Source of the DNA: Nevskiaceae bacterium
GTDB lineage: Bacteria > Pseudomonadota > Gammaproteobacteria > Steroidobacterales > Steroidobacteraceae
NCBI GenBank assembly: GCA_018883185.1
Contig: VEQP01000010.1
Coordinates: 29,545-93,544, forward strand
Length of the DNA: 64,000 nucleotides
Reading direction: 5' to 3'
Part shown: positions 20,324 through 28,957 of the stretch, one piece after another
Numbering within the stretch: position 1 is the stretch's first letter
How the letters are laid out: each line of letters opens with the position of its first letter
Program-made: the position numbers and the translations under genes
The notes under the pieces: generated by a model
Databases searched by the model: none
The model's input: the letters and a program-made list of their open reading frames with translations, nothing else
Told to the model about the DNA's origin: nothing

Positions 20324-21811
20324 TCAGCGTCGGGCGCGACTGATCAGTAGGTCGGCCAGCAAGCCGATGGGGCGGCCCGTGCTGCCTTTGGCTGCGCCGC
20401 TCGCGTATGACGTGCCGGCGATATCCAGATGCGCCCAGCGCATGCCCTGGGTGAACTTGCCAAGAAATGCCGCGGCAGTGAGCGCACCGCCGTCGCGCCC
20501 GGCTACGTTGGCCATGTCCGCAAAATTGCTGCGCAGCTGTTCGGCGTATTCTTCGGTGCAGGGCAGATGCCAGGCGCGATCATCGGCGCGTACGCCCGCA
20601 GCGACGATTTCGGCTGCCAACGAGTCGTCGTTGCTCATCACCCCGGTATGGTGATGGCCGAGTGCCACCACGCAGGCGCCGGTCAGCGTGGCCAGATCGA
20701 TCACCGTGTTCGGCTTGTAGCGACGCGCATAGTGCAGTGCGTCGCATAGGATCAGCCGACCCTCAGCATCGGTGTTGAGGATTTCCACCGTCAGGCCGGC
20801 AGCACTCGTCACGACGTCGCCGGGTTTGACCGCGCGACCACTCGGCATGTTCTCGCAGGCCGCCACGAGGCCGACCACGTGCAGCGGCAGTTCGAGGTCG
20901 GCGACCACCGACATCGCAGCGATCACCGAGGCCGCGCCCGACATATCGAATTTCATTTCATCCATGGCACCCGGGTCTTTCAGCGAGATGCCGCCGGTGT
21001 CGAATGTGATGCCTTTGCCCACGAGCACAATCGGTCCGCGCGGGGCTTTGGGCGATTTGTATTCCATCACGATGAACTTCGGTGGCTGCTCGCTGCCTTG
21101 GGTCACTGCCAGGAAGCAGCCCATTTTTTCGGCGCGGATGTCGGCTTCTTCCAATATCTTGACCTTGAGGGCCGGATAGCGACGGCCAAGTTCCACTGCC
21201 TGCTCGGCCAGATAGGTCGGCGTGCAATGATTGGCCGGCAGGTTGGCGAGGTCACGCATCACGGCGGCGCCGCGGCCCGCCGCATCGCCGTGTCGCAGCC
21301 CACGTCGCGCAGAAGTGGCTGACGCACCGACCGGGCCGAACTTGAGGCTTTTGAGCGCAGGGGCGGCCGGCTTTTTTGCTGATTTTAGATCATTCACGCG
21401 GTAGAGCGCCGCGTGGGTGATCTCGGCGGCGGAGCGTGCGAACAGGTAATCATCTAGGTCGCGACTGGCCGGCCGGGTGAGGGCCACGGCGGCTGACTCG
21501 ACCCGGGTCTTGGCCAGCGCCCCGATGGTCGCCTGCAGTGCCTTGCGCCAACTACGGCGAGTGACCGTGCTCGAACCCTGGCCCACGAGCAGCACACGCG
21601 TGGCCTTGAGGCGGGCGAAAGCGGGCAGTAGAGCGGTCTCGCCAAGCTTGCCGGCGAAGTCACCATGCCGCAGCCAACGCGACAGTGCGCCACCGCAGCG
21701 ACGATCGACGGCACGGGCGCCGGCGGACAGTTCCCCGGAATCATGGACGCCGATGACGATGCAATCGGTGCGGGCGAGGGCGGGGTTGCCGGTGAGAATA
21801 TCGAACTTCAT
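20324..21811 (-). CDS. pepA: Leucyl aminopeptidase (M17)
   Basis: Cytoplasmic two-metal aminopeptidase, hexameric in relatives, cleaving N-terminal residues; E. coli PepA also binds DNA at cer and carAB. From ATG 21811 it is 495 aa. The N-terminal macro-like domain begins MKFDILTGNP. The C-terminal M17 catalytic domain holds VGKGITFDTGG and the signature NTDAEGRL, which supply the metal ligands. I chose 21811 because GGAG stands six bases upstream and family proteins start here; an ATG at 21859 would add 16 residues. It is divergent from lptF across 99 bases. Confidence 0.96.
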   Translation of the reverse strand: MKFDILTGNPALARTDCIVIGVHDSGELSAGARAVDRRCGGALSRWLRHGDFAGKLGETALLPAFARLKATRVLLVGQGSSTVTRRSWRKALQATIGALAKTRVESAAVALTRPASRDLDDYLFARSAAEITHAALYRVNDLKSAKKPAAPALKSLKFGPVGASATSARRGLRHGDAAGRGAAVMRDLANLPANHCTPTYLAEQAVELGRRYPALKVKILEEADIRAEKMGCFLAVTQGSEQPPKFIVMEYKSPKAPRGPIVLVGKGITFDTGGISLKDPGAMDEMKFDMSGAASVIAAMSVVADLELPLHVVGLVAACENMPSGRAVKPGDVVTSAAGLTVEILNTDAEGRLILCDALHYARRYKPNTVIDLATLTGACVVALGHHHTGVMSNDDSLAAEIVAAGVRADDRAWHLPCTEEYAEQLRSNFADMANVAGRDGGALTAAAFLGKFTQGMRWAHLDIAGTSYASGAAKGSTGRPIGLLADLLISRARR

Positions 21812-21910
21812 GGGGATCTCCGCTGCTGTAGGGATGGCCGTAGGCCGATGTGGCTCCACCGGTCAGGCCGCTTGGCGTACCATTCTAACGGTTTCCGGAA
21901 TCTAACGGCC

Positions 21911-23002
21911 GTGACGCGACTCTCCCGATACATACTGCGTGAAACTGCCGGGACTTGGCTGGCAGTCACCTCCGTGCTGGTGGTCGTGCTGCTGACCAAT
22001 CAGGTGGCGACCGTGCTTGCACGGGCGGCCGAGCGCGGCTTCCCAAGCCGCGTCGTGCTCGAACTCGTCGGGCTCGGTTTGCTGCAAAACCTCGCGATAT
22101 TGCTTCCTGTGGGCTTGTTGCTCGGGGTGATGCTGGCTTTCGGCCGGCTTTATCACGATAACGAGATGACGGCGGTCGTCGCCTGTGGTGTGTCACCGCG
22201 CGCCGTTTTTGCGCCGATTGTCGGCCTTGCGCTGTTGGTGTCAGCTGTCGTGGCGGCCTTGTCGCTCTACATTGCACCCCTTGCCGCCACGGAGGTCGAA
22301 CGGGTGCGCACTGAGGCGCTGCAGCAAGGAGAGTTCGCGCCGATTGCGCCTGGTAGGTTTCGCAGTTTCGGTGGCGGGACCACGGTGTTCTACGCGCGTG
22401 GCGTGCAGGCGGATGGCACGCTCGAGCGTGTGTTCGTCAAGCGATTGCGCGACGATCGCTATGAGATCGCCGTGGCGGACTTCGCGCGCCACGAGATCTC
22501 TGCCGATGGTTCGGTACACGTGTTGACCCTGCTTTCCGGCGAACGCTACGAGGGCAAGCCAGGCTCGCCGCAGTTTCGCATCGTACGCTTTGCCGAGAAT
22601 GTCATCCCGGTGCAAGTCCCAGGGGTGGGTGTTGGTGCGACGAAGATCGAGGCGTTGCCGACGGCGGAGTTATTGCAGGGCACTGATCTTGCGCGGCGAG
22701 CAGAGTGGCATTGGCGTGTCGCCTCGCCGCTGATGGTGTTGGTGCTCGCGCTACTCGCTGTGCCGCTGTCGCGGTTGCGACCGCGGCAGGGGCGCTACTC
22801 GCGACTGTGGCTGGCGATCCTGATCTATTTTTTCTACATCGGTCTGGCCAGTGCGGCGCGGGTCTGGTTGACCAAAGGCGAGGTGCCGCCTGAATGGGGT
22901 CTGTGGTGGGTTCATTGTCTGGTTATCGCGGTGGCGCTCGGGGTGATTAGCGCGCCGGGCGTCTTGGCCCGTTGGCGACATCGCGATGTGGTGCCGGCAT
23001 GA
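21911..23002 (+). CDS. lptF: LPS export ABC transporter permease LptF
   Basis: Inner-membrane subunit of the LptB2FG transporter that extracts lipopolysaccharide and feeds the LptC-A-D bridge. From GTG 21911 it is 363 aa. Three N-terminal helices (first SVLVVVLLTNQVATVL), a periplasmic beta-jellyroll (about residues 125-255) and three C-terminal helices are visible. The GTG gives the family start VTRLSRYILRETAGTW; no better Shine-Dalgarno-supported start is present. It overlaps lptG by four bases and is divergent from pepA, the standard gammaproteobacterial arrangement. Confidence 0.96.
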   Translation: MTRLSRYILRETAGTWLAVTSVLVVVLLTNQVATVLARAAERGFPSRVVLELVGLGLLQNLAILLPVGLLLGVMLAFGRLYHDNEMTAVVACGVSPRAVFAPIVGLALLVSAVVAALSLYIAPLAATEVERVRTEALQQGEFAPIAPGRFRSFGGGTTVFYARGVQADGTLERVFVKRLRDDRYEIAVADFARHEISADGSVHVLTLLSGERYEGKPGSPQFRIVRFAENVIPVQVPGVGVGATKIEALPTAELLQGTDLARRAEWHWRVASPLMVLVLALLAVPLSRLRPRQGRYSRLWLAILIYFFYIGLASAARVWLTKGEVPPEWGLWWVHCLVIAVALGVISAPGVLARWRHRDVVPA

Positions 23003-24066
23003 ACACAATCGACCGGTATCTCGTGCGGGCGATTTTGGGCGGCGTGTTCACCACCATGGCGGTGTTGCTGTCGCTTGGCGCCCTGTTCGTGCTGATGGGC
23101 GAGCAGGACGATGTGGGCGTCGGCAACTTCACAACCTGGGATGCCGTGACTTTCACCGCTTTGAACCTTCCCCAGCAGGCGTGGGAGTTGCTGCCGATCA
23201 GTGCTCTGATTGGTTCGTTGGTGGGTCTCGGGGCATTGGCCCGCGGCAGTGAGTTGACAGTATTGCGTGCCTCTGGTCTCTCCGTCTGGCGCATCGCTCG
23301 GGCGGCAACGATCGCCGGCGTGTTGTTAACGCTGATCGCGGCGGTGCTCGGTGAATTCCTCGGTCCGCCGATGCAGCAGTTTGCGAGACAACAGAAAGCC
23401 TTTAGCAAGTATGCCGACCTCAGTCTGCGAGGCACTGGAGATGCGTGGGTGCGCGATGGGAATCTCATCATCAATGTTGAGCGACAGACTGGTGATGCGC
23501 AGTTCGGCGGTATGGTGATCTACGAGTTGGACGACCGGTTTCGTTTACGTGCCTTGGGGCGTGCCGTGTCCGCGAGCACGGCCGATGAGGGCCATTGGAG
23601 TCTCGAGCAGTACACCGAGTCTCGCTTCGGCGAGGATCGCGTCGCAGTAAGCCGTGCCGCACGCCGCGCGTTGCAGTCAGCAGTGAGCGCCGAGTTTTTG
23701 GGCATCGCAGCATCTTCGCCCGACGAGCTGCCGGCGAGTGACCTCTGGCGAATGATCGGGCATCTCGAAAAAAACAATCTCGATGCCAATCCGGCGCGAT
23801 TCGCCCTGTGGTCGCGGGTGGCGCGCACAGTGGCCACAGTGTTTGCCGTGCTGCTGGCATTGCCATTCCTGTTCGGTTCGTTGCGGGCCACCGACTCCGG
23901 CACGCGGCTCGCCTTCGGACTCGTGATCGGTATCGGGCTATTCGTCTTGCAGCGCAGCCTCGAAAGTGGTGCCGTGGTATTCGATGGCAACCCCGTGCTC
24001 TTCGCCTGGTTTCCGACGCTACTGATGGCGGCGGTGGCGATTGGGTTGATTGCCCGGACGCGTTAG
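22999..24066 (+). CDS. lptG: LPS export ABC transporter permease LptG
   Basis: Partner permease of LptF in the LPS exporter. It is 355 aa, with the same three-helix, jellyroll, three-helix layout. The N-terminal MNTIDRYLVRAILGG is typical of LptG. The DLWRMIGHLEKNNLDANPARFALWSRVARTV stretch before the last helices is the conserved region contacting LptB. ATG 22999 overlaps the lptF stop by four bases. The downstream VOC gene starts 10 bases after the stop, possibly from its own promoter. Confidence 0.96.
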   Translation: MNTIDRYLVRAILGGVFTTMAVLLSLGALFVLMGEQDDVGVGNFTTWDAVTFTALNLPQQAWELLPISALIGSLVGLGALARGSELTVLRASGLSVWRIARAATIAGVLLTLIAAVLGEFLGPPMQQFARQQKAFSKYADLSLRGTGDAWVRDGNLIINVERQTGDAQFGGMVIYELDDRFRLRALGRAVSASTADEGHWSLEQYTESRFGEDRVAVSRAARRALQSAVSAEFLGIAASSPDELPASDLWRMIGHLEKNNLDANPARFALWSRVARTVATVFAVLLALPFLFGSLRATDSGTRLAFGLVIGIGLFVLQRSLESGAVVFDGNPVLFAWFPTLLMAAVAIGLIARTR

Positions 24067-24076
24067 GATTCGCGTC
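24041..24076 (+). promoter_or_regulatory. Possible promoter for the VOC-cytochrome b pair
   Basis: TTGGGT (24041-24046), 17-base spacer, TAGGAT (24064-24069), then seven bases and ATG 24077. The TAGGAT also contains AGGA at a usable Shine-Dalgarno spacing, so the resemblance to a near-leaderless promoter may be accidental. It lies within the end of lptG. Confidence 0.3.
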
Positions 24077-24574
24077 ATGTCCACCTCATTAGCTGCTCTT
24101 TATCCGCCCCTCGTTAAACGCACGACGCTGATCGTCCGCGATGCCGAGCGTTCGCTGCGGTTCTATCGTGACGTGCTGGGTTTGACGGTCTGGTACGACG
24201 ATCAGATCAGGTTGTCTGGTGTGGGTCTCGCCGCTGGCAAGCGTGGTGATCTCACCCGTCTCGTCATCTTGAAGGCGGTGGATCCGGTCGTCGGCATGAT
24301 CGGATTGCTCGAGTTCACCGAGCCGCGACTGCCCGAGCCACCGGTGCGACGACGACTCGGAATCGGCGACATCGTTTTCGTCATGCAAGGCAAAGATGTC
24401 GCTGCCGTGCGCGATCGGGCGGTGGCCTTCGGTGCGAGCATTCACGCCGAACCGCATGGCTTTGAGGTTCGTGGCGCCGATGGTCGAATGCTGTCGATGA
24501 CCTCGCTCAGTTTGTGGGACCCGGACGATTACTTCATCGAGTACAACGAACGACATGAGGCGGCCTCGACATGA
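24077..24574 (+). CDS. VOC family (glyoxalase/dioxygenase-fold) protein
   Basis: 165-aa protein of the vicinal oxygen chelate superfamily, which covers glyoxalase I, extradiol dioxygenases and fosfomycin or bleomycin resistance proteins. The first beta-alpha-beta module starts KRTTLIVRDAERSLRFYRDV with LGLTVWYDD. The second module runs through GDIVFVMQGKDVAAVRDRAV to SLWDPDDYFIEYNE. The usual first metal ligand (His in an H-type strand start) is Thr here, while the terminal Glu of FIEYNE is kept, so metal binding is uncertain. The stop overlaps the following cytochrome gene by four bases. Substrate unknown. Confidence 0.8.
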   Translation: MSTSLAALYPPLVKRTTLIVRDAERSLRFYRDVLGLTVWYDDQIRLSGVGLAAGKRGDLTRLVILKAVDPVVGMIGLLEFTEPRLPEPPVRRRLGIGDIVFVMQGKDVAAVRDRAVAFGASIHAEPHGFEVRGADGRMLSMTSLSLWDPDDYFIEYNERHEAAST

Positions 24575-25317
24575 GCATTGAACCCTCTCGTGAACGTGAC
24601 CCGAGCACTGCCGCTGCGGCCTCGGAGCTCGCGCCCGGCAAACTCGTATGGGATCTTCCGGTCCGCCTCATCCATTGGAGTTTGCTGCTGTGCGTGGTCG
24701 CAGCCTGGCTCACTCGTGAGATCGAGGGCGACTGGTTCGTATGGCATACGCGCTTCGGCTACGCGGTGTTGTTGCTAGTGGTCACGCGATTGCTGTGGGG
24801 CTTTGTCGGTACCCGGCATGCGCGGTTCGCGAGTTTCGTTCGCGGCCCGGCGTCGATCTTGCGTTACCTGCGCGGCGACTCGACATCGAGCCCCAATGTG
24901 GCCGTGGGTCATAACCCGCTCGGCGCGCTGATGGTTCTCGCCTTGCTCGGGCTGTTGCTCATTCAAGCGCTCACGGGGCTTTTTGCCAACGACCAAATCA
25001 TGGAAACCGGGCCGCTGTTCGGCTATGTCAGCAGTACGACCAGTGACGCTTTGACTACCGTGCACAAGCAGGTCTTCGATCTCATCGTGGCTGCAGTGTT
25101 CGTCCACGTTGCTGCGGCGCTGTTTTACCTTTGGGTGAGGCACGACAATCTCATCTTGCCGATGTTGACGGGCCGCAAGTCGGCGGACCGCGTGCCGGCC
25201 GGTGAGGAGATCCGTTCTTCGCGCACGGCGGTCGCCGTGGCCATACTGATCGCGTTGGGGGCCGTGTTGTATTGGGTCATCAGCACGGCACCCGAACCGA
25301 TGTTGTTTTCCTACTAG
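24571..25317 (+). CDS. Cytochrome b561-family di-haem membrane protein
   Basis: 248-aa inner-membrane cytochrome b of the b561/Ni-Fe hydrogenase b-subunit type, expected to pass electrons between quinones and a periplasmic or membrane partner. At least four helices are visible. Histidines positioned for haem binding occur in VRLIHWSLLL, VWHTRFGY, VGHNPLGALM and VHVAAALFYLW. The N-terminal 25 residues are cytoplasmic and polar. It overlaps the VOC gene by four bases and lies 60 bases before the DUF1838 gene. The electron partner is not evident. A superoxide or quinone oxidoreductase role, as for CybB, is one possibility. Confidence 0.82.
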   Translation: MSIEPSRERDPSTAAAASELAPGKLVWDLPVRLIHWSLLLCVVAAWLTREIEGDWFVWHTRFGYAVLLLVVTRLLWGFVGTRHARFASFVRGPASILRYLRGDSTSSPNVAVGHNPLGALMVLALLGLLLIQALTGLFANDQIMETGPLFGYVSSTTSDALTTVHKQVFDLIVAAVFVHVAAALFYLWVRHDNLILPMLTGRKSADRVPAGEEIRSSRTAVAVAILIALGAVLYWVISTAPEPMLFSY

Positions 25318-25377
25318 GCGGCATTGATCGACGCACTTTCGACCCGCGCTTAAAAATCATCATTGTGAGGGGGGCAG

Positions 25378-26373
25378 ATGGACTGGCAGAGACGCGAACT
25401 ACTGTTGGGAGGGGCCAGCACGCTGGCCTTGGCGGGGCTGGCGACTGAGGCCGCTGCGGCGAACGCAGCAGCGGGCACCGCGGCTGCGGCTGCCGGGGTC
25501 GCTGATGTTTTGAAGGGCCCTTATCTCGATCTGTCCACGCCGCGCGGCAACATGTTGGCCGTGGCCCGCATGACGGCTGATCTCGATCTCACCAAGCAGA
25601 AGACCGGGTGGTACAACGGCTACGTTTCCGGCGTTCGTGTCGGCGAGCCACTCAAAGATTTATTTGGTTTCGCAGGCTTCGGTATGGCCCGGTTGCTGCC
25701 GCACGAGAGCGGCACGGGCTACCGCAAGGTGCTGCGCGAAGTGGGTATTTATTACGATCTCAAAAGCGGCGAGCCGATCGAGGAGTTTCTTAATCCGTAC
25801 ACGGGTGAGAAGGTTCGCGTCGTCCCCGTCGCGAACGATCCGTTCAACACGACGATTCAAGAGTACTTCCCGCCACCGCCGAACTACGGCGGACTGAACG
25901 CCTCAACGCCGCCGCCCAAGGTCCCCTTGCAATTGCCATGGAAGAAGCAAGGCGATTACGTCACCTTGGAGCGGCACATTCATCTGTTCTACAAGAACGC
26001 TTTGCAGCCTGATAAGTGGCCGCGCGAGTCGGCAGGCCCCATGGCTCGGGTGTCGGAGTTCTTCACCTACTTCTTCCGTGCCGCCGACATGCAGAACTCG
26101 GCCATGACCTCGCTCAATTTCCATGGTACGTGGTCGCGCGTTACGCCATGGTTGCCGTGGATGTTGATGGGGCAGGCGGAAGGGCACTGCCAATACATGT
26201 GCTATCAGGGCAGCGGGCAAAATCTCGGCGATGTTATGCCACGCGCCGTACTCGACTACATCGAAAAGAAATATCCGCTGTATCTCAATGCACCCACCAA
26301 GTGGGTCGATCCGTCACTGTCGTCCATCGAGCGTTACGCGCTCGAGCAGACGCCTGCACCTCTGAAAAAGTGA
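25378..26373 (+). CDS. DUF1838 family exported protein (copy A)
   Basis: 331-aa protein of the uncharacterised DUF1838 family. The N-terminus has a Tat-like leader: QRRELLLGG, a hydrophobic ASTLALAGLATEAAAA stretch, then an Ala-rich segment, suggesting folded export to the periplasm. Family features include FLNPYTGEKVRV near residue 138 and PWLPWMLMGQAEGHCQY near 260. AGGGGGG lies four bases before the ATG, a strong ribosome binding site. A second family member lies at 44361-45260 between two TonB receptors. The two share FLNPYTGE/FRNPYTGR and the W-x-x-W-M region but are clearly diverged. Function unknown. Confidence 0.85.
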   Translation: MDWQRRELLLGGASTLALAGLATEAAAANAAAGTAAAAAGVADVLKGPYLDLSTPRGNMLAVARMTADLDLTKQKTGWYNGYVSGVRVGEPLKDLFGFAGFGMARLLPHESGTGYRKVLREVGIYYDLKSGEPIEEFLNPYTGEKVRVVPVANDPFNTTIQEYFPPPPNYGGLNASTPPPKVPLQLPWKKQGDYVTLERHIHLFYKNALQPDKWPRESAGPMARVSEFFTYFFRAADMQNSAMTSLNFHGTWSRVTPWLPWMLMGQAEGHCQYMCYQGSGQNLGDVMPRAVLDYIEKKYPLYLNAPTKWVDPSLSSIERYALEQTPAPLKK

Positions 26374-26395
26374 CGTACTGAACTGATCCAGGTGG

Positions 26396-26424
26396 GCGGG
26401 GCGGCGGCATCGCCGCCGCCCCGC
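26396..26424. terminator. Bidirectional hairpin between DUF1838 and S46 peptidase genes
   Basis: A perfect 13-base-pair GC stem (26396-26408 with 26412-26424) closes a three-base loop (ATC) in the 62-base gap between two convergent genes. There is no clear T-tract on either strand, so it may work as a transcript-end stabiliser or Rho-aided stop rather than a textbook intrinsic terminator. Confidence 0.65.
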
Positions 26425-26435
26425 AGCATGGCGAG

Positions 26436-28493
26436 TTACTTGCCGGACAGTTCGCCGAGCAGGTGATCCGCGCCGTATACCTTGGCCAAGGCTTCTTTCA
26501 TGATCGCTGGATGAACGGCGATCGAACGGTTTTTCACCGTGTCGAACCAGTACGCACCCGAGATCGAGTGGATGTTGCCATCGAACATCAAGCCGACGAC
26601 TTCACCGCGTGCGTTCAGCATCGCGCTGCCGGAGTTGCCGCCGACGATGTCGTTGTTGCTCGACAAGTTGAACGGGGTCGTCATGTCGAGTTTAGATCTG
26701 GCCTGCATCCAGCTCTCCGGGATGCGGAACGGGGCCTGACCCGTGGCGCGCTCGTAGGCACGACCGAGCGTGGTGAAGGGCTCGAGCGGCGAGCCTTTCT
26801 CCACCCATCCCTGCACCGTGCCGTAATTCAACCGCAAGGTGAAGGTCGCGTCGGGGTAGACGGCCGTGCCGTAGAGTTTGAACCGCGCGCGCGCGATTTT
26901 TTCCTCTGCGACGGCCGTCGGTGCCTCGACCTCATCTTCGTAGCGCTTGCGCAGCGTTCGCGAGCGGGCATCGACTTGCATCGCGAGTTTGATCATTGGA
27001 TCGTTCGAGGCGGCGAGCGCTGCGGTGCCGCCATCCCACAGGGCGAGCCGTACTTTCGGATCACCGAGCGTGCTGCCCCCGACGAGCGTGGTGCTCAGCG
27101 AATCGGGTGAGTCCTTGGCGAGCAGGCTGCGGACCGTCGGATCATCGGGACCCAGCCATTCACGCATGCGCTCGAGGCTGAACGACAGCGTCAACCGTTC
27201 GAGCTCGGGGTAGACCGGCGCGGGCGCAGCCAACTGCTGCCGCAAACGCGGCAACGACTGGTCGGTGTACTCCCGCAGGCGTTCGGCATTGGGCTTGTCG
27301 CGCTCGACGGCGCCGCGCACCAGGCTGCGTGCATAGCGGAACAGTCGACTATTGAAGCCGGCGCCACCCTCGAGATAGCCGTACTCCGTATCAAGGTTGC
27401 GGGCGATCCCGTTGGCCTTTTCGATGTCAGCCCATGGGTCACCGAGCGCCGACAGCGAGCGGTCCCGCGCCGCGCGGGCGCGCAGTTCCGCCTCTTGGCG
27501 TCGCTTCTCGCTCATGAGGTTTTCATCGAGCAGGGCGTCGAGCTGCTTGCGTCGAACCTTGATGCCGTTCTCCAGTCCGGTGAGCGGATCATCGGTGATG
27601 CGGCGCGCCTCGTCGCTGGTCTTGGCAAACTGGATATACCGGCCGCGCAGCTCATTGCTACGCAACAGCGAAGGTGGCAGCGTTACCTCGCGCAACTGCT
27701 GCAATTGCGACACGGTCAGCAAGCGATTGGTCGAGCCCGGATGGCCTGAGACGAGTACGAACTCGCCGGCTTTGGGGCCCGCAAAGTTGATCCGCAGCGG
27801 GTTGGGGACACTCACCGGTTTGCCGTTTTCGTAGGCACGCAACAAACCCATGTCGAGACACCAACGTGGGAACTGGAAGTTATCCGGATCGCCGCCGAAA
27901 GCTGCGATACCGGCCTCCGGGGCGAACACCAAGCGAACGTCGGTGTAGCGCCGATACTTGTAGAGGAAATACTGGCCACCGTTGTAAAGCGTGACGCTTT
28001 GGCACTTGAGACCCGATGACTTTTCGCAGCTCTGCTCAAGTTCGGTCAGGGTGCGCTTACGTGCCTCGTTAGCCGCTCGATCGGCGAGCCCGCGAGTCGC
28101 CATCTCTACCTCGGCACTGACGTTCTGCATTTCGACGAGGACGTCCGCGACCTGCGTCGCGCACTTGATTTCCTGCTCGCGGTTGCGCGCAACGAAGCCT
28201 TCGTCGAGCAGGCTCTTTTCTTTGGTCGAGTTGTCAGCCAGGCAGCTCGCGATGCAATGATGGTTGGTGAGGATCAGACCTTCGCCTGAGACGAAGGAGG
28301 CCGAGCACCCCGACAGGCGCACGGTCGCCGCCCGCACCCGATCAAGCCAAGGCTGGTCGATGTTGACGCCGTATTGACGGCGTACGGCATCGCTCGGGAA
28401 GTTGTCGTAGGTCCACATACCCTCGTCGGCATGCAGCGCAGGGGCTGCACAGAGCAAGCCTAGGGCCGTGATCGCCAGTCGATGCGTTCGCAT
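26436..28493 (-). CDS. S46 family dipeptidyl-peptidase (DPP7/DPP11 type)
   Basis: Secreted serine exopeptidase that releases N-terminal dipeptides in the periplasm. From ATG 28493 (AGAGG six bases upstream) it is 685 aa. A signal peptide (LAITALGLLCAAPALHA) ends near residue 22. The chymotrypsin-fold residues are visible in LILTNHHC (His78/79) and GGNSGSAML (Ser). In characterised S46 enzymes the residue 18 after the catalytic Ser sets P1 specificity: Gly in DPP7, Arg in DPP11. Here it is Gly (GLMFDGN), so a DPP7-like preference for hydrophobic P1 is predicted. The in-frame ATG at 28691 lies upstream of the signal peptide and is rejected. Confidence 0.93.
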   Translation of the reverse strand: MRTHRLAITALGLLCAAPALHADEGMWTYDNFPSDAVRRQYGVNIDQPWLDRVRAATVRLSGCSASFVSGEGLILTNHHCIASCLADNSTKEKSLLDEGFVARNREQEIKCATQVADVLVEMQNVSAEVEMATRGLADRAANEARKRTLTELEQSCEKSSGLKCQSVTLYNGGQYFLYKYRRYTDVRLVFAPEAGIAAFGGDPDNFQFPRWCLDMGLLRAYENGKPVSVPNPLRINFAGPKAGEFVLVSGHPGSTNRLLTVSQLQQLREVTLPPSLLRSNELRGRYIQFAKTSDEARRITDDPLTGLENGIKVRRKQLDALLDENLMSEKRRQEAELRARAARDRSLSALGDPWADIEKANGIARNLDTEYGYLEGGAGFNSRLFRYARSLVRGAVERDKPNAERLREYTDQSLPRLRQQLAAPAPVYPELERLTLSFSLERMREWLGPDDPTVRSLLAKDSPDSLSTTLVGGSTLGDPKVRLALWDGGTAALAASNDPMIKLAMQVDARSRTLRKRYEDEVEAPTAVAEEKIARARFKLYGTAVYPDATFTLRLNYGTVQGWVEKGSPLEPFTTLGRAYERATGQAPFRIPESWMQARSKLDMTTPFNLSSNNDIVGGNSGSAMLNARGEVVGLMFDGNIHSISGAYWFDTVKNRSIAVHPAIMKEALAKVYGADHLLGELSGK

Positions 28494-28684
28494 TGAAACC
28501 TCTGTTTTGAACTTCGATGCGCCATTACAGCATAAGGATGCGCAATGCGTCGTTTCGCGCGAGTTTTGCGCGCCGTACGGCAATCGCAGCCGATTTGCCC
28601 GATATGGGGCCTTAACGCCCGGCCTCGCCAAGGCGTGCAATGCACCGCCGGCGTGGTGCCGGTCACGTGCAGGGAGTTCAGGAC

Positions 28685-28957
28685 ATGACAAGGCAATTCA
28701 TGACGGGCAAATTCAAGTCGCCTCGCGCGACGTTGGGGCAGGGGATGACGGAGTACATCATCGTCGTCGCGCTGATCGCCGTGGCGGCCATCGGCGTCTA
28801 CTCGGCGTTCGGTGATGTCATCCGCGGCCAAACCTCCGTGGCTGCCACAGCCTTGTCGGGGCAGAGTGCGACCGCAGGCCGAGCCTTGGTCACCACAGGT
28901 CGCACCAACGCGACCGAGCAAGCCAAGTCGAAGACGCTGTCGGACTACGAGAAATGA
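28685..28957 (+). CDS. Flp/Fap-type pilin
   Basis: 90-aa pilin precursor, the likely major subunit of the Tad pilus encoded downstream. The leader is short and basic. The predicted prepilin peptidase site is after Gly18, followed by QGMTEY, giving Glu at +5 and Tyr at +6, the Flp signature. A hydrophobic helix (IIVVALIAVAAIGVYSAF) follows, then a polar, Ser/Thr/Ala-rich tail. The tail is longer than in classical Flp pilins (mature length about 72 rather than 50). GGGAG about eight bases upstream supports ATG 28685; ATG at residue 6 is an alternative. The next gene overlaps by four bases. Confidence 0.85.
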   Translation: MTRQFMTGKFKSPRATLGQGMTEYIIVVALIAVAAIGVYSAFGDVIRGQTSVAATALSGQSATAGRALVTTGRTNATEQAKSKTLSDYEK

